64,000 bases of DNA from Haematococcus lacustris (GCA_030144725.1 JASKMD010000003.1:4946390-5010389), one strand, 5' to 3'. Positions 1-10,806 are shown, counted from the first letter of the stretch. Made by a program: numbers and translations. The notes: generated from the letters alone by a model not told the origin.

Positions 1-1288
1 TGGGCTCAAGGCAATGTTCGATTAGACGGTCCATACCTTCCCTGTTTAAGCACACTTCCTCCACCATCACCCCTGCTCCTTCACTGCGCCCCCACAGGTT
101 CAACAAGGCGGCACTCCCATCTCCCCCCTCCTTCAATCCTTTACCTAAGTCCTTCAAACGGAGAGGGTGCGTGAGGCTGTGCAGGGGCAGACGTGCTGCT
201 GCTGCCCAGTCCATGGTATCAACCTCCAGCTTCCGCCAGCTGCAGGCTGCACTGGCCCTGGACTCTGTCAGGTGTCCAATACCATCAACACGCAGCCAGG
301 TGACCTGGGTCAGCGCCAGAAGCTCATCCAGGGCCTGCTGCTCCACATCATACCCAATGAGTAGCAGGGTATGCAAGCTGGGCAGGTGGGCCAGCTCAGG
401 CAGCACCATCCCCTCATACTTCACATCATCACACCGCTCCTCACAGCGCAGTTCCAGTTGCTGCAGGCTTGTCTGTACACGGACAGCCGCTGCCAAATCA
501 CTTGTGTGCTTATTCCCGATCTCACAAACCGCCAGCTGTGTGAGCTTGGGGTCTAAGGGCCCAGGGCAGAGTGAATGGAGCTGCTCAGCAGTCAAACAGA
601 GTCCCTGCAGCCTGCTGCCAGTGAAGGGGCTGCTACTGTCGGGCTCCTTGCCACATGCGACGCTACAATCTGAGATGTCCAGGTGCTGCAGGCGTTGGTG
701 TAGAGCAGGGTGGCTGACCAGCTGCTGCAGCTGCATGGAGGTCAGCTTGAGGCCTGCCAGGGTCAGGTGGGTCAGGGAGGGGAAGGAGGCAGCCAGGGCT
801 GCGGTGAAGGCAGGGTTCCACACCAGCTGCCTGCCACGCGATAAGCTGTCACACTTGAGGCTGAGGTGGGTCACTGCGGGACACAGCTCCACTGCACCCA
901 GAGTCCTGACGACCAAGCTGGCAGCTAAGGGCACTGAAGCATCACACCATTCATGAAGCAGTCGGTATACAAGGTCACAGTCTGGGCTCAGGGTCAGGTG
1001 TAGAGGCTTCTGCCTGGTCAGCAGAGCTTGGGCCAGGAAGGGAGCTATGTGTTGCTGGTACTCATCAGATGACCCAGTCTGTGAGGAGCCAGAGGCTGAT
1101 CTCGAGTCAGAGACACTGAGTGGAAATGTGAGGCGAATTGTTGACTCGTGCTGCAGCAGAGCTGTGGCCAGGCGCTTGCAGGTCCGGAAGACATGCCGCT
1201 TGCTCTTTTTGTTGCTCAGCTGCTTCAACACTGCACCCAACAGATCATCGGGCAGGTCCAGGAGCTGGGGGTTGCGGCACGCGGCCAT
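1..1288 (-). CDS. F-box/LRR-like protein, copy A (3' end cut by window edge)
   Basis: No stop occurs on the minus strand from the ATG at 1288 down to base 1, so the gene runs off the window. About 429 codons are visible. The N-terminus reads LLDLPDDLLGAVLKQLSNK and then HVFRTCKRLATALLQH, which fits an F-box (leucine/proline start, conserved CKR). It is followed by an acidic Ser-rich stretch and irregular leucine-rich repeats (THLTLAGLKLTSMQLQQL, LQHLDIS, LPSLHTLLL). F-box proteins are SCF ubiquitin-ligase adaptors whose LRRs bind substrate; that role is inferred from the family. The protein is homologous along its length to the copies starting at 28675, 41181, 45406 and 48229. Relative to 28675 it has a short in-frame deletion after QLVW. 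It looks intact as far as seen. Confidence 0.7.
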   Translation of the reverse strand, partial: MAACRNPQLLDLPDDLLGAVLKQLSNKKSKRHVFRTCKRLATALLQHESTIRLTFPLSVSDSRSASGSSQTGSSDEYQQHIAPFLAQALLTRQKPLHLTLSPDCDLVYRLLHEWCDASVPLAASLVVRTLGAVELCPAVTHLSLKCDSLSRGRQLVWNPAFTAALAASFPSLTHLTLAGLKLTSMQLQQLVSHPALHQRLQHLDISDCSVACGKEPDSSSPFTGSRLQGLCLTAEQLHSLCPGPLDPKLTQLAVCEIGNKHTSDLAAAVRVQTSLQQLELRCEERCDDVKYEGMVLPELAHLPSLHTLLLIGYDVEQQALDELLALTQVTWLRVDGIGHLTESRASAACSWRKLEVDTMDWAAAARLPLHSLTHPLRLKDLGKGLKEGGDGSAALLNLWGRSEGAGVMVEEVCLNREGMDRLIEHCLEP

Positions 1289-1299
1289 TGCCTGAGATT

Positions 1300-1470
1300 C
1301 CTCAAAGATCGGGCTCTGCAGTGCGAGCAAGCGATGGTGATGTGTCGCCATTGCTCGCAAAACATCGCACCACAACCAGCAAGCGGCTGTCGCACACGCT
1401 GCATCTTGGACCGCACCTTGAATGCCAGCACTGGTCCTTCAGGATGGAATTGGACTGCAAGCCCGTTGTG
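1300..1470 (-). promoter_or_regulatory. Conserved upstream block of the F-box/LRR family (copy A)
   Basis: The ~150 bases directly upstream of the ATG, including GCAAGCGATGGTG, CGCAAAACATCGCACCAC and GCGGCTGTCGCACACGCTGC (plus-strand reading), recur at the same offset upstream of copies B (28690-28815), C (41197-41345) and E (48240-48430), and in shortened form at D (45420-45540). This is the likely promoter plus 5' leader. No TATA box was identified. Confidence 0.45.
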
Positions 1471-1499
1471 CGGGGGATCCAAGCAGAGTGCAAGGGCAG

Positions 1500-3800
1500 G
1501 CAGAGTCAGCTAGCGGATCTAGCTAGCGAAGTGCGTCACAGCCAGGGGTAAACCATCATAAGGGTGCACGATACACTGCCCAAACCGCCAACTGCCGCCT
1601 AACTGCCACCCAAACCTCAGCGCGCACGGTTACGGCCAGTGCGCGAGGGACATAGGGTCCTCGCAGGCGTCTTGCGCTGTAGGAACAGGTCTTATAACGA
1701 TATATAATGATTGTCATGATTACCCTTTTCGCACTGGCGCGGCGAAATGTATTTATTTGAATCAAATAAGATTCCTCCCGGTCGATTAGTGCCACAGTCG
1801 TTCCCGCACGTCCCGCTCGTACCGTTCGTCCTGTTGATTGCTGATTGGCCTCAGCCACGCCAATGCGGTGCTGGGTTTTGCGGCTGGGATGCTATGATAG
1901 CGATGACGAGGAGCTAACCGTCAGGTCCCACAAGGTCTCTTTGGCAAAATGTACCGTGAACCATTTGATGCCGCGCTTACACAGCCTTGATCAGCGAGCC
2001 TTTCCGATATGCCTACTGCATCAAAGGGCCTGCACGGCCTGGACGCCCACCAACCCTTGCCAAGTGTCCAGCTGGCAAGGCTACTGTAGATGGATGCGGC
2101 GTTCTGTTTTACGCGGGTGCTGGTAGGTACGGTACACAACAGCGCTAGCGCGAGGGCCGGCGGTTATGTCGGTTAACCGGGTGGCTCGCATCTCGCATCG
2201 GGCTGCCGCAGCTCGCTCGCAACATGCCTAAGCGTTGCAATGGCCCTACTCCTCCACCACATCAAAGCATATACTACGAGCTGCAGGCAGCATGTCCGAA
2301 GGAATTGTTTTTTGGGGGTCTCTCCTTCGACGACATTATTGAGAGGGCTGATGAACGACGAGAGCTTCCTATGCTTTCTTATGCTTCCCTATGCTTCCCT
2401 TTGCTGTCCTATGCTTTCCGATCCTTCCTATTCTCACTACGCTGACTGCGTCGGCCCATCGCTAATTATTGCCGCCAGTCTGCATCATTTGTGCCGCTGA
2501 TGAACGTTGATGGTAGCTTGAAGGGATAAGAACAACCTCTTACATTTTCGCAGCCTAGTGAGCGCGAGATGATGGGGTAATTTAGACATGAGCATGGCAG
2601 GTATGTCTGGGTGATCTATGGGTGCTAATCCTAAGAATGACGTTACCAAAAGTGTACGAGATTCTCGGGGCACACCGTTTGCATCTCTACAGGAGGTCAG
2701 CACGGCGTTTGATGCACTTCCTGCTCAAAAATAAGGTTTCTACGTACTGTGATTTTAAGAGCTTCCCAACCTGCGCAGGGCCGCTTTAATACACTGCAAT
2801 TCCTTCCCGTGGGAGCTATGAGCATACGTCAAAGCTAGGGCGCAAAAAGTAGACGGATGCGTGGCAGCAACAAGCAACAAATCGATCTCAAAAATAGCAC
2901 TGCAAATTTGCATGCCGGCACCCCATCACGGCACGCCGACCGACCGACTAGTGACCGCTCTACCTCGCTCGTCGTTGCGGCGTTGTTGTATGCACATGCC
3001 CTACCATTAGGATGCAAGGAGTCACTGGTGCAAGGATACCGCGGAGGGGGGCAAAGTTGACTTTAGCCCGTCCCTCGCAGGCCAAGCTGCGGAGCACCAC
3101 GCCGCAGCGGGGCGTCGCGGATTGACCTCTTGGAGTGCAGTATACGCGACAAAAAGTGACGGTACATTTTTTTGAGCCATTTTACCTGACCTTGTGGGAC
3201 CTGACTAACCGCGGGCCCACGGTTTCGGCCTGGCAAAAACCGAAAAAGTGCACTCAAGAGCCACCCAACAACACGCGACATGTTCGTGAAATGTTCGCAG
3301 GCGCGATGGTACACGCGTCCCAGGATGGGATGCTTTTACGAGCACGTATGTGGAGCCGCACTGGCCTGACAAGCAGTTTCGCAAGGCAGTTCGGCGTCCT
3401 TCATGTGGCTCAGAGAGACAAGCGTGTCGATGTCAACCCACTTGCACGTTGTCAACCCACTTCCCACATCGGTCAACGCACTAGCCAACGCAGCCAAAAC
3501 CGACTACACCTGCTACCTGCCTGGTTGCTGTGCGTGACCGGGCTCCGCGTGGCCCCGACCTGGCTGCGGGTGGACCCAGGAGAAATGGGTTATTTTGGAA
3601 AAGTGCGTTCACCAAAGAATGCATTACACCCCAACGCCTCACACCGTTCAAACTATGAAAAAACCACGCTCTCCAGGGCTGCGGGCTTGCCAAGAATACA
3701 AGAGAAAGCTGAAACAATTCACTGCGGGGTCAGAACGGGAATGGACCGAGGCAGTCGCGAGAGGTTCGGAAGATTCCGTTGACCGGTAGCCTCGCCAATG
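1500..3800. other. Spacer without recognisable genes
   Basis: I see no convincing coding region here. Open frames are short, have no homologue in the window and show no domain motif. Base composition is more AT-rich than in the gene cluster. A short run of TATGCTTCCC-type repeats lies near 2375-2410. Confidence 0.5.
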
Positions 3801-3802
3801 CG

Positions 3803-4019
3803 AAAAGGGTAGATACATTGGCCCTGTTCGCACTCGATTCGTTTTTCTATATTCGATGTCGTTGACGGTTAGCTAGTTAACTGCCGCGCTCCGCGGGGGC
3901 TGCTGCGTCCGCGGGGGCTGCTGCGTCCGAGTCTGTTACTAGTTAACCGTCAACGACATCGAATATCGAAAAACGAATCGAGTGCGAACCGGGCCATTGT
4001 ATACCGTACTCTCCCTTTT
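3803..4019. repeat. Palindromic hairpin element (foldback/MITE-like)
   Basis: The left arm 3803-3881 and right arm 3935-4019 are near-perfect reverse complements; for example GTTCGCACTCGATTCG pairs with CGAATCGAGTGCGAAC. The 53-bp loop holds two tandem copies of GCGGGGGCTGCTGCGTCC. The outer right part, TACCGTACTCTC then CTTTTGATTC, resembles the termini of the TIR element at 21651-22414, so the two may be related. There is no coding content. Confidence 0.65.
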
Positions 4020-4169
4020 GATTCCCGAGGATATTATCGTGATACCTGGTCTATACCTAGGGATCGTCCCATCTACGTAGATCTACGTAGATCTAACTGG
4101 TAGATTAGATGGTTAGATAGATCAAACAAGCCAAACCTAACGTTAGACCGTCTAATCTAGATGGGTCGG

Positions 4170-4176
4170 GACGAGG
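4170..4176. repeat. Left 7-bp target site duplication of T4 (GACGAGG)
   Basis: Identical to 21390-21396 immediately after the element's right end. Confidence 0.75.
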
Positions 4177-4654
4177 TCAGGCGCCCCCAACTAACAGAAA
4201 ACCTACCCCTGGTAGTATGACGGCTGTAACTTTGCACCCACTGCGCCAAATGTTATGCAAGTTGATTCACAATGTAGCCAACCCAGCCAGCTACCTTTCA
4301 CCCATCCAGAAAAATTATACACTGGGTAGGCCGTGCACAGCAAAGCGTCAAAGTTAGTGATTCAAATTTGAGCCGTAGCGGAGCATGCAGTCATCGCTGC
4401 GACCGCCCGCGTCGCTTAGGCTGCTCAACATGAGCATGCGCGTCGGCGGCAGCAGTCGGATCGGAAAGCGGTTGCAGCGATGTGGCACTGAGCCCACCTC
4501 CTCCCCATACCTGGAGGGCAATGCCACAGCTCGACCATTGGGACTTACAGGATGCTACTTACTAGGTTAAGCTCATCTACGACATTGCTACAAACGCTCA
4601 TACTCAGCTAAGCCAAAAGCTCACTTTGGTCTGTGACCCCCAACTCCCTTAGCC
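4177..4654 (+). repeat. Block A: 478-bp left end of T4
   Basis: Present again in reverse orientation at 9633-10110 with essentially no differences; the 61-codon open frame at 4385-4570 is identical to that at 9717-9902 on the opposite strand. The frame has no recognisable motif and is probably not a gene. Confidence 0.8.
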
Positions 4655-5307
4655 GATCTCAGGGCCAGGGCCATGCAGTCAGTCACACAACTCCACACCA
4701 TGAACGAGTTTGGACTCGGCTCCTCTGAGAGTTACACTCCCCTACATGCCATCCACCTGCGTGCAAAGTTTCATAGCTCAACTGCCACCCCACAGCCCCG
4801 TAGCCCTGATTCTGCTTGGAGAACATGATGTCACTTTGAAGATGTCAAACTGATATAGGCCTGGGCTGTTTAACGTGCGGTTTGTTCTAATAAATGCGCC
4901 AAGGGGTCAAGAACAAACATTTCATAGCCATTTTTCTCTAGGTGCAGCGGGTGCAACATAGTGGAGGACACAGTGGAGGAGGGGGGGTGTATGCCGGTGA
5001 TACCTTAGTGTCACTCGTGCAAATTAAGGGCTGGCTGGCTTGAAAAACTTGAGAGTTCAGGTCTGAAACTTGGCATGTAGGTTGTTGAGACCTAGGGGAG
5101 GTCAAGACTCTCTTGGGCCAAAGTGTACTTCTAACTCGGTGTCGAGTTGTTGGACCAGGTGTGGGGCTGTGACCCTGAGTTGGCACCGAGTGATCAAAGT
5201 GTCTTTTCATGAAATGTGAGTATGAGAGGTTGTAGAGGGTGGTTACAGCTGCCCAACCTAGTAGGTAGCATGCAAAAAGTCCAAGCCAGTGATGAGCTAT
5301 GGCCCGT

Positions 5308-6520
5308 GTCTAGGACCCTGCGCAGGGTCCTAGCGTCACCATGGTCGTAGGACCCTGCGCAGGGTCCTGGCGACCCTGCGCAGGGTCCTACTGACCCTAT
5401 GAGTCAGGAGTTTTCCAGGTTTTGTTCTGACCCTGTGTGCCAGGACCTTGTCAGGCTTCCCGCAGACCCTTTGCTAGGTCCTGTCGTTTCTGTTTGGTAT
5501 CCTCCCGACTCTGTGTGCCAGGACCCTGCGCAGGGTCCTACGACCATGGTGACGCTAGGACCCTGCGCAGGGTCCTACAGACCCTGCGCAGGGTCCTGGA
5601 AACCCTGTGCAGGGTCCTGCTGACCCTGTGTGCCAGGACCCTGCGCAGGGTCCTACGACCATGGTTAGACTAGCTAAATAGTGAACCCTTGCGTTTATTT
5701 AACTCAGTTAAATTTAAAGGTCCTACAGACCCTGCGCAGGGTCCTGCCGCCCTGTGACCCTGTGTGCCAGGACCCTGCGCAGGGTCCTACGACCATGGTG
5801 ACGCTAGGACCCTGCGCAGGGTCCTACAGACCCTGCGCAGGGTCCTGAACACCCTGCGCAGGGTCCTGAAAACCCTGTGTGCCAGGACCCTGCGCAGGGT
5901 CCTACGACCATGGTTAGAATTAAAATTAAATATTAGAACAACTATTTTGTAGCTTATTTTTAACATTACATGTATTTAATATTTAAAAGGCGCTAGGACC
6001 CTGCGCAGGGTCCTGCCGACCCTGTGCAGGGTCCTGGTGACCCTGTGCAGGGTCCTGGCGCTCTGGCCTTCTGCAGGGTCCTACTGACCCTTTGTAGGGT
6101 CCTACTGACCCTGTGAAGGGTCTTGCTGACTGGCACAGGTCGGTGGCATCTGGATGAAAGCCATAATGAAAGTTTCAAAAAAAATCCCTATCATCATGTT
6201 CTTTAGGATTCTTAGTGCTGATGAACATGACTAAGTGCTTCAGACCCTGTGCAGGGTCCTGGTGACCCTGTGCCGGGTCCTAGTGACCCTGCACAGGGTT
6301 ACAGTGACCCTGCGCAGGGTCCTGGTGACCCTGCGCAGGGTCCTAGTGCACAGGCCTTTTGCAGGGTCCTGTTGCCCATTTGCAGGGTCCTGGTGACCCT
6401 GTGCAGGGTCCTAGTGACCCTGCGCAGGGTCCTGGTGCACAGGCCTTTTGCAGGGTCCTAGTGACCCTTTGTAGGGTCCTACAGACCCTCTGCAGGGTCC
6501 TGCTGACTGGCAGAGGTCGG
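5308..6520. repeat. Left subterminal array of palindromic 18-20-bp units in C1
   Basis: Dozens of copies of AGGACCCTGCGCAGGGTCCT and one- or two-base variants (CTGTGCAGG, TTTGTAGG), spaced by short variable linkers. Each unit is a perfect or near-perfect palindrome able to form a hairpin. A larger ~120-bp repeat (5510-5660 versus 5755-5915) and a 50-bp repeat ending each sub-array (6140-6190 versus 6508-6560) are superimposed. Confidence 0.85.
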
Positions 6521-7179
6521 TGGCATCTGGATGAAAGCCATAATGAAAATTTCAAAAAAATCCTCGCAACATGGCATGCAACCTCGCAGCCTTCTTGTCA
6601 CCCAGCCAACTTGCAACGTCCCTGCTCTACAACACGCCTAGCACAAACGCGATGTACGTGCTCTACATTGCGACATCTCGTACTGCCAAGTCGATGAACA
6701 ACGCCTAAGGTGCGTCTCTAGCTAGTAGCGACTTCCAATTGCAATGAGTCAGCTCCACGCATTCAGAGCCTCGTAACTCAGCTCGCAGCCAGGCCCGAAA
6801 CTATGCTCGCTTCCAGTCACATCGCACCTAGCTAGCTAGCTCAGACACGCAACTTAGCCGCAACTTAGCCTAGCCAGCAGTGCAGCCCCAGCCACTTCCC
6901 CTACCATGAGGCAGCCAACCCGGATGCTAGGCGTACAACCATCTACGTCGCTAGCTCAGCCACGCAGTCCAGCTACTTCACCAGCATCGCAGCCATCCAC
7001 ACAACCTCGCAATCTCGATATGTTACAGCCACGCAGCAACGCAAAAAGCCAACGTAGCAAGCCTAGCCACGCATCGACACACAACGACCGAGCCTCGCCG
7101 TCAGCCATGCAAACATCCATGCGAAGTTGTCAAGGTGAGTGGCTATCCCTCTGCAAGTATGTGGCACCGCTTAACATCT

Positions 7180-8230
7180 GGCATGCCTTTTGTGCTGCTG
7201 CAGGATTAATGGTTTGACCCTTCCCCTTTGCCACCACCACCTCCCAGGCCGTCGTCGCACCTTGCCCCACTCCCTATCCTACCTTGCAGCCTGGAGCAAC
7301 CTCCTCCTTCCCTCCCTCCTTCCCTCCCTCCTTCCCTCCCTCCCTCACGCCCTTTCTCACGCCCTCCCTCACGCCCTCCCCCCCTCTACATGTCTCTACA
7401 GGTGGCTACAGGTCCCCTTACCTTCCTGACCTACCATTCCCCTTCCCTTCCCACTCGCCCTTGACCTCACCCTCACCCTCACCCTCACCTTGGCAGGTGA
7501 GTAAGCATGCATGTTGTGGTTCGTATTGCCTTGCATTTGGGAGCCTATGCTGGGTTGCATCAGAGAAGCCACCAGCAAGGATACGACAAGGTTTGAGCGC
7601 TTGTACACCTCTTCGCAACACACAACGAGCTTGGAGCGGTAGCCAGGACTTCCGGCGGGTGCACATGCTCTGGTGGTGTCAGCCTACCCAGCCCAGTTCT
7701 GGTCATGCATGTCCTTATTCATCTGCTTGCTGGCTTATGTTTGCTTGCAGTTGTTGACAACTTGAGTATGACAAGTGTAGCAAGGCTTGGTGATTGCAAG
7801 CAAGGTGGTAGCGGTGTGACATGGAGGGGGGCATTGAGCATAGCTGTAAGTGGCCAGTCCCTGCACATGAGTTGTCACCAATGCCAAGCCTAACTGCAAG
7901 GATGCCTCTTGCTGCCGCAGGTCTGATGGTCACACTGCTGCCCCTTGCCCCCTTCTCCCTTCCCCCTTCCCTGCCCAATCCCACCACCACCACATCCGAG
8001 TCTGCCACCTACCTCCCCTCCTCCCCTCCTCCCCTCCTCCCCTCCCCTCTCCTCTCCCCCACCCCATGGCACCCAGTAGCCCTTGGCGTAGCAGCCTGGA
8101 GTGGGCAGTCTGGAGCGGGCAGCCTGGAGCGGGCAGCCTGGAGCGGGCAGCCTGGAGCGGGCAGCCTGGAGCCAAGCCTAGCCCAGCCTAGCCTAGCTTA
8201 GCCCAGCCTAGCCTAGATCAGCCTGATTTG
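7180..8230. repeat. Internal module shared between C1 and the foldback element
   Basis: 7628-7830 (GGAGCGGTAGCCAGGACTTC onward) and 7980-8110 (CCACCACCACATCCGAGTCTG onward) match 31180-31370 and 31400-31500 in the same order. There are CT-rich tracts at 7300-7400 and 8005-8060 and a five-fold GGAGCGGGCAGCCT repeat at 8100-8170. No coding function recognised. Confidence 0.6.
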
Positions 8231-8609
8231 GTGCCATGGGGCATAGGCAGCAAGGCAAAGTGCTTAGCAGTCCCGTGATGAGGTGTTAGCCCATAGCAAG
8301 TGCATCCAATCCTTGTGGTTGTGCACATGGCATAGGTTGTGAGTAAGGCATGAGTCGTTGTGTTGTTGTTGCAGTGTATTGTGTTGTGGTGTTGTGTGGT
8401 GTTACCATCTTGCATCAATGCATGTGCTCAGCATCAGCAATGCAAGCCGTTTGTAGTGGTTTTGCATACGTTGTAAGGTTGTACCATAAGACATGACATG
8501 GCAGGTTTGCGCGTGCAAGGTGAATGTCATGATGGCTTAGATGACATGCACGTGAGCAACAAGAGGGAGAGTGCATGAGGGGTCATGTTGTAGTAGCAAG
8601 TACAAGAAT

Positions 8610-9140
8610 CATGCCTTGTAGACCCTGTAGACTGGTCAGCAAGACCCTGTAAAATGATCAGCAGGACCCTGTAAAAACTGCCATCAGAACCCTGCACAGG
8701 GTCGCCAGGACCCTGCGCCGGGTCACCAGGACCCTGCGCAGGGTCACTAGGACCCTGCAAATGGTCAGCAGGACCCTGTAGAAACTGCCATCAGAACCCT
8801 GCACAGGGTCGGCAGGACCCTGCGCCGGGTCACCAGGACCCTACGCAGGGTCACTAGGACCCTGCAAATGGTCAGCAGGACCCTGTAGAAACTGCCATCA
8901 GAACCCTGCACAGGGTCGCCAGGACCCTGCGCCGGGTCACCAGGACCCTGCGCAGGGTCACTAGGACCCTGCAAATGGTCAGCAGGACCCTGTAAAAACT
9001 GCCATCAGAACCCTGCACAGGGTCGGCAGGACCCTGCGCCGGGTTGCAGGACCCTGCAAATGGTCGGCAGGACCCTGCAAATGGCCGATGCGCTAGGACC
9101 CTGCGCAGGGTCGGCAGGACCCTGCGCAGGGTTTTTCCGG
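8610..9140. repeat. Right subterminal array of C1
   Basis: Same GGACCCTGCNNNGGGTC unit, arranged as a ~115-bp higher-order repeat (three to four copies between 8640 and 9050). Confidence 0.85.
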
Positions 9141-9283
9141 ATTTCAAATGGTTATAACATCGCACGAACTTTGAGTTTTTCAATGACAACAACGGCGTTG
9201 AGTCGGCCTTTCCTGGGGCTATCTGCGGTATGCCTCCCGGGAGAAATGGTCCTGGTGACTTCCGGCCTTAATCGGCGCGAGTG

Positions 9284-9618
9284 GTGCGCCGACCAGAATG
9301 GTGTATTCGACGGAAGCGAGTATGAAACAATGTTTCATTCACCCCGTCTAGGCGCCCTGCACGCCCGGCAGGCATCGCGTTGGGTGTCGGCCGGACATTC
9401 CATTTGTGCACAATCAGCTCACTACGCTAGGCAGATGGGGTCACAGGGATGTGGCTCACCGTGCCAAGGGGACCCATCTCGCCGCTGTGATTTGTTCGCG
9501 GGCACATGTGGCAGTACGCGAGCAAGAAATGCAATGGCTTGCGCTGATGGTCAGATGACGCGCATTGCTTTGCAGCTACCAATGTGACAAACGCTATCGA
9601 AAACGATGCAGTATTGAC
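9284..9618 (+). repeat. Block Y of T4, first copy
   Basis: Same sequence as 21008-21343, starting GTGCGCCGACCAGAATGG. An open frame of about 100 codons spans both copies (to 9587 and 21312) with WVSAGHSICAQSAHYARQMG and several Cys, but I recognise no domain. It could be a remnant of an exon of the parent transposon. Confidence 0.6.
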
Positions 9619-9632
9619 AATGTGACAAGATC

Positions 9633-10110
9633 GGCTAAGGGAGTTGGGGGTCACAGACCAAAGTGAGCTTTTGGCTTAGCTGAGTATGAGCGTTTGTAGC
9701 AATGTCGTAGATGAGCTTAACCTAGTAAGTAGCATCCTGTAAGTCCCAATGGTCGAGCTGTGGCATTGCCCTCCAGGTATGGGGAGGAGGTGGGCTCAGT
9801 GCCACATCGCTGCAACCGCTTTCCGATCCGACTGCTGCCGCCGACGCGCATGCTCATGTTGAGCAGCCTAAGCGACGCGGGCGGTCGCAGCGATGACTGC
9901 ATGCTCCGCTACGGCTCAAATTTGAATCACTAACTTTGACGCTTTGCTGTGCACGGCCTACCCAGTGTATAATTTTTCTGGATGGGTGAAAGGTAGCTGG
10001 CTGGGTTGGCTACATTGTGAATCAACTTGCATAACATTTGGCGCAGTGGGTGCAAAGTTACAGCCGTCATACTACCAGGGGTAGGTTTTCTGTTAGTTGG
10101 GGGCGCCTGA
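9633..10110 (-). repeat. Block A': inverted copy of the T4 left end
   Basis: Reverse complement of 4177-4654. It ends with the family terminus GGGGGCGCCTGA at 10110, placed directly against block X (TCTCAGGG) with no matching 7-bp flank. This suggests internal rearrangement rather than a second insertion. GATC occurs at both junctions. Confidence 0.8.
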
Positions 10111-10457
10111 TCTCAGGGCCAGGGCCATGCAGTCAGTCACACAACTCCACACCATGAACGAGTTTGGACTCGGCTCCTCTGAGAGTTACACTCCCCTACA
10201 TGCCATCCACCTGCGTGCAAAGTTTCATAGCTCAACTGCCACCCCACAGCCCCGTAGCCCTGATTCTGCTTGGAGAACATGATGTCACTTTAAAGATGTC
10301 AAACTGATATAGGCCTGGGCTGTTTAACGTGCGGTTTGTTCTAATAAATGCGCCAAGGGGTCAAGAACAAACATTTCATAGCCATTTTTCTCTAGGTGCA
10401 GCGGGTGCAACATAGTGGAGGACACAGTGGAGGAGGGGGGGTGTATGCCGGTGATAC

Positions 10458-10719
10458 TGTTAGTTGCACACCCTCCCGGTGCAGCTGCGATCTAGCACCG
10501 GGATTGTAGGGTGTGATTGCCAGCGGTCCGGCCGCGAAGAGTGCGAGTGTGACTGCCGTATTTAGGGCAGGCACCCGGCAGTTGTAGGCACCCTGAACTG
10601 GTGTCCGCGTCTGCCCGTGCTCTTCTAACAGGTAGGCGCGAAGCTACGCGCCAGCCTGTTATGGCAGATCATTGTAACACCCTGAACTGGTGTCCGCGTC
10701 TGCCCGTGCTCTTCTAACA
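10458..10719 (+). repeat. 5' LTR
   Basis: TGTTAG...CTAACA, 262 bp. It contains an internal duplication of a ~43-bp segment starting CACCCTGAACTGGTGTCC (10587 and 10679), itself ending in CTAACA, so a shorter ancestral LTR may have been extended. Confidence 0.92.
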
Positions 10720-10731
10720 GGTTATGGGCCC
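10720..10731 (+). promoter_or_regulatory. Primer-binding site, half-tRNA-iMet type
   Basis: GGTTATGGGCCC directly follows the 5' LTR. It is one mismatch from the complement of the anticodon stem-loop of initiator tRNA-Met (GGGCTCATAACC). Priming by a tRNA-iMet half is known for copia-type elements; the assignment here is inference. Confidence 0.5.
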
Positions 10732-10806
10732 ACACGCTGACGCGCGATAGGACGCCAGTAAGTTGCTGGCTAGGGTTCGTGTGGTTGACAGCCGAGTCGA
10801 CCAGCG

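Larger units (their letters stand above)
5012..9283. mobile_element. C1: 4.3-kb CACTC-end element with subterminal arrays
   Basis: The ends are CACTCGTGCAAATTAAGG and, reversed, CACTCGCGCCGATTAAGG. The flanks are GT (5010-5011) and GT (9284-9285). The uninterrupted site, CTTAGTGTGCGCCGACC, exists at 21003-21019, so the insertion and its 2-bp duplication are directly demonstrated. The arrays at 5308-6520 and 8610-9140 consist of a palindromic GGACCCTGCGCAGGGTCC unit. The centre (6590-8600) holds pyrimidine-rich stretches and a module shared with the foldback element at 30221-34783. No transposase was seen, so it is probably non-autonomous. CACTC ends plus subterminal repeats suggest the CACTA (EnSpm) superfamily. 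Confidence 0.75.

Noticed and set aside
171..956. 261-codon plus-strand frame
   Set aside because: Antisense shadow of F-box copy A; the same shadow appears opposite every family member.
5308..6520. CRISPR-like appearance of regularly spaced palindromic repeats
   Set aside because: Spacers are a few bases and not unique, there are no cas genes, and the surrounding DNA is eukaryotic transposon sequence.
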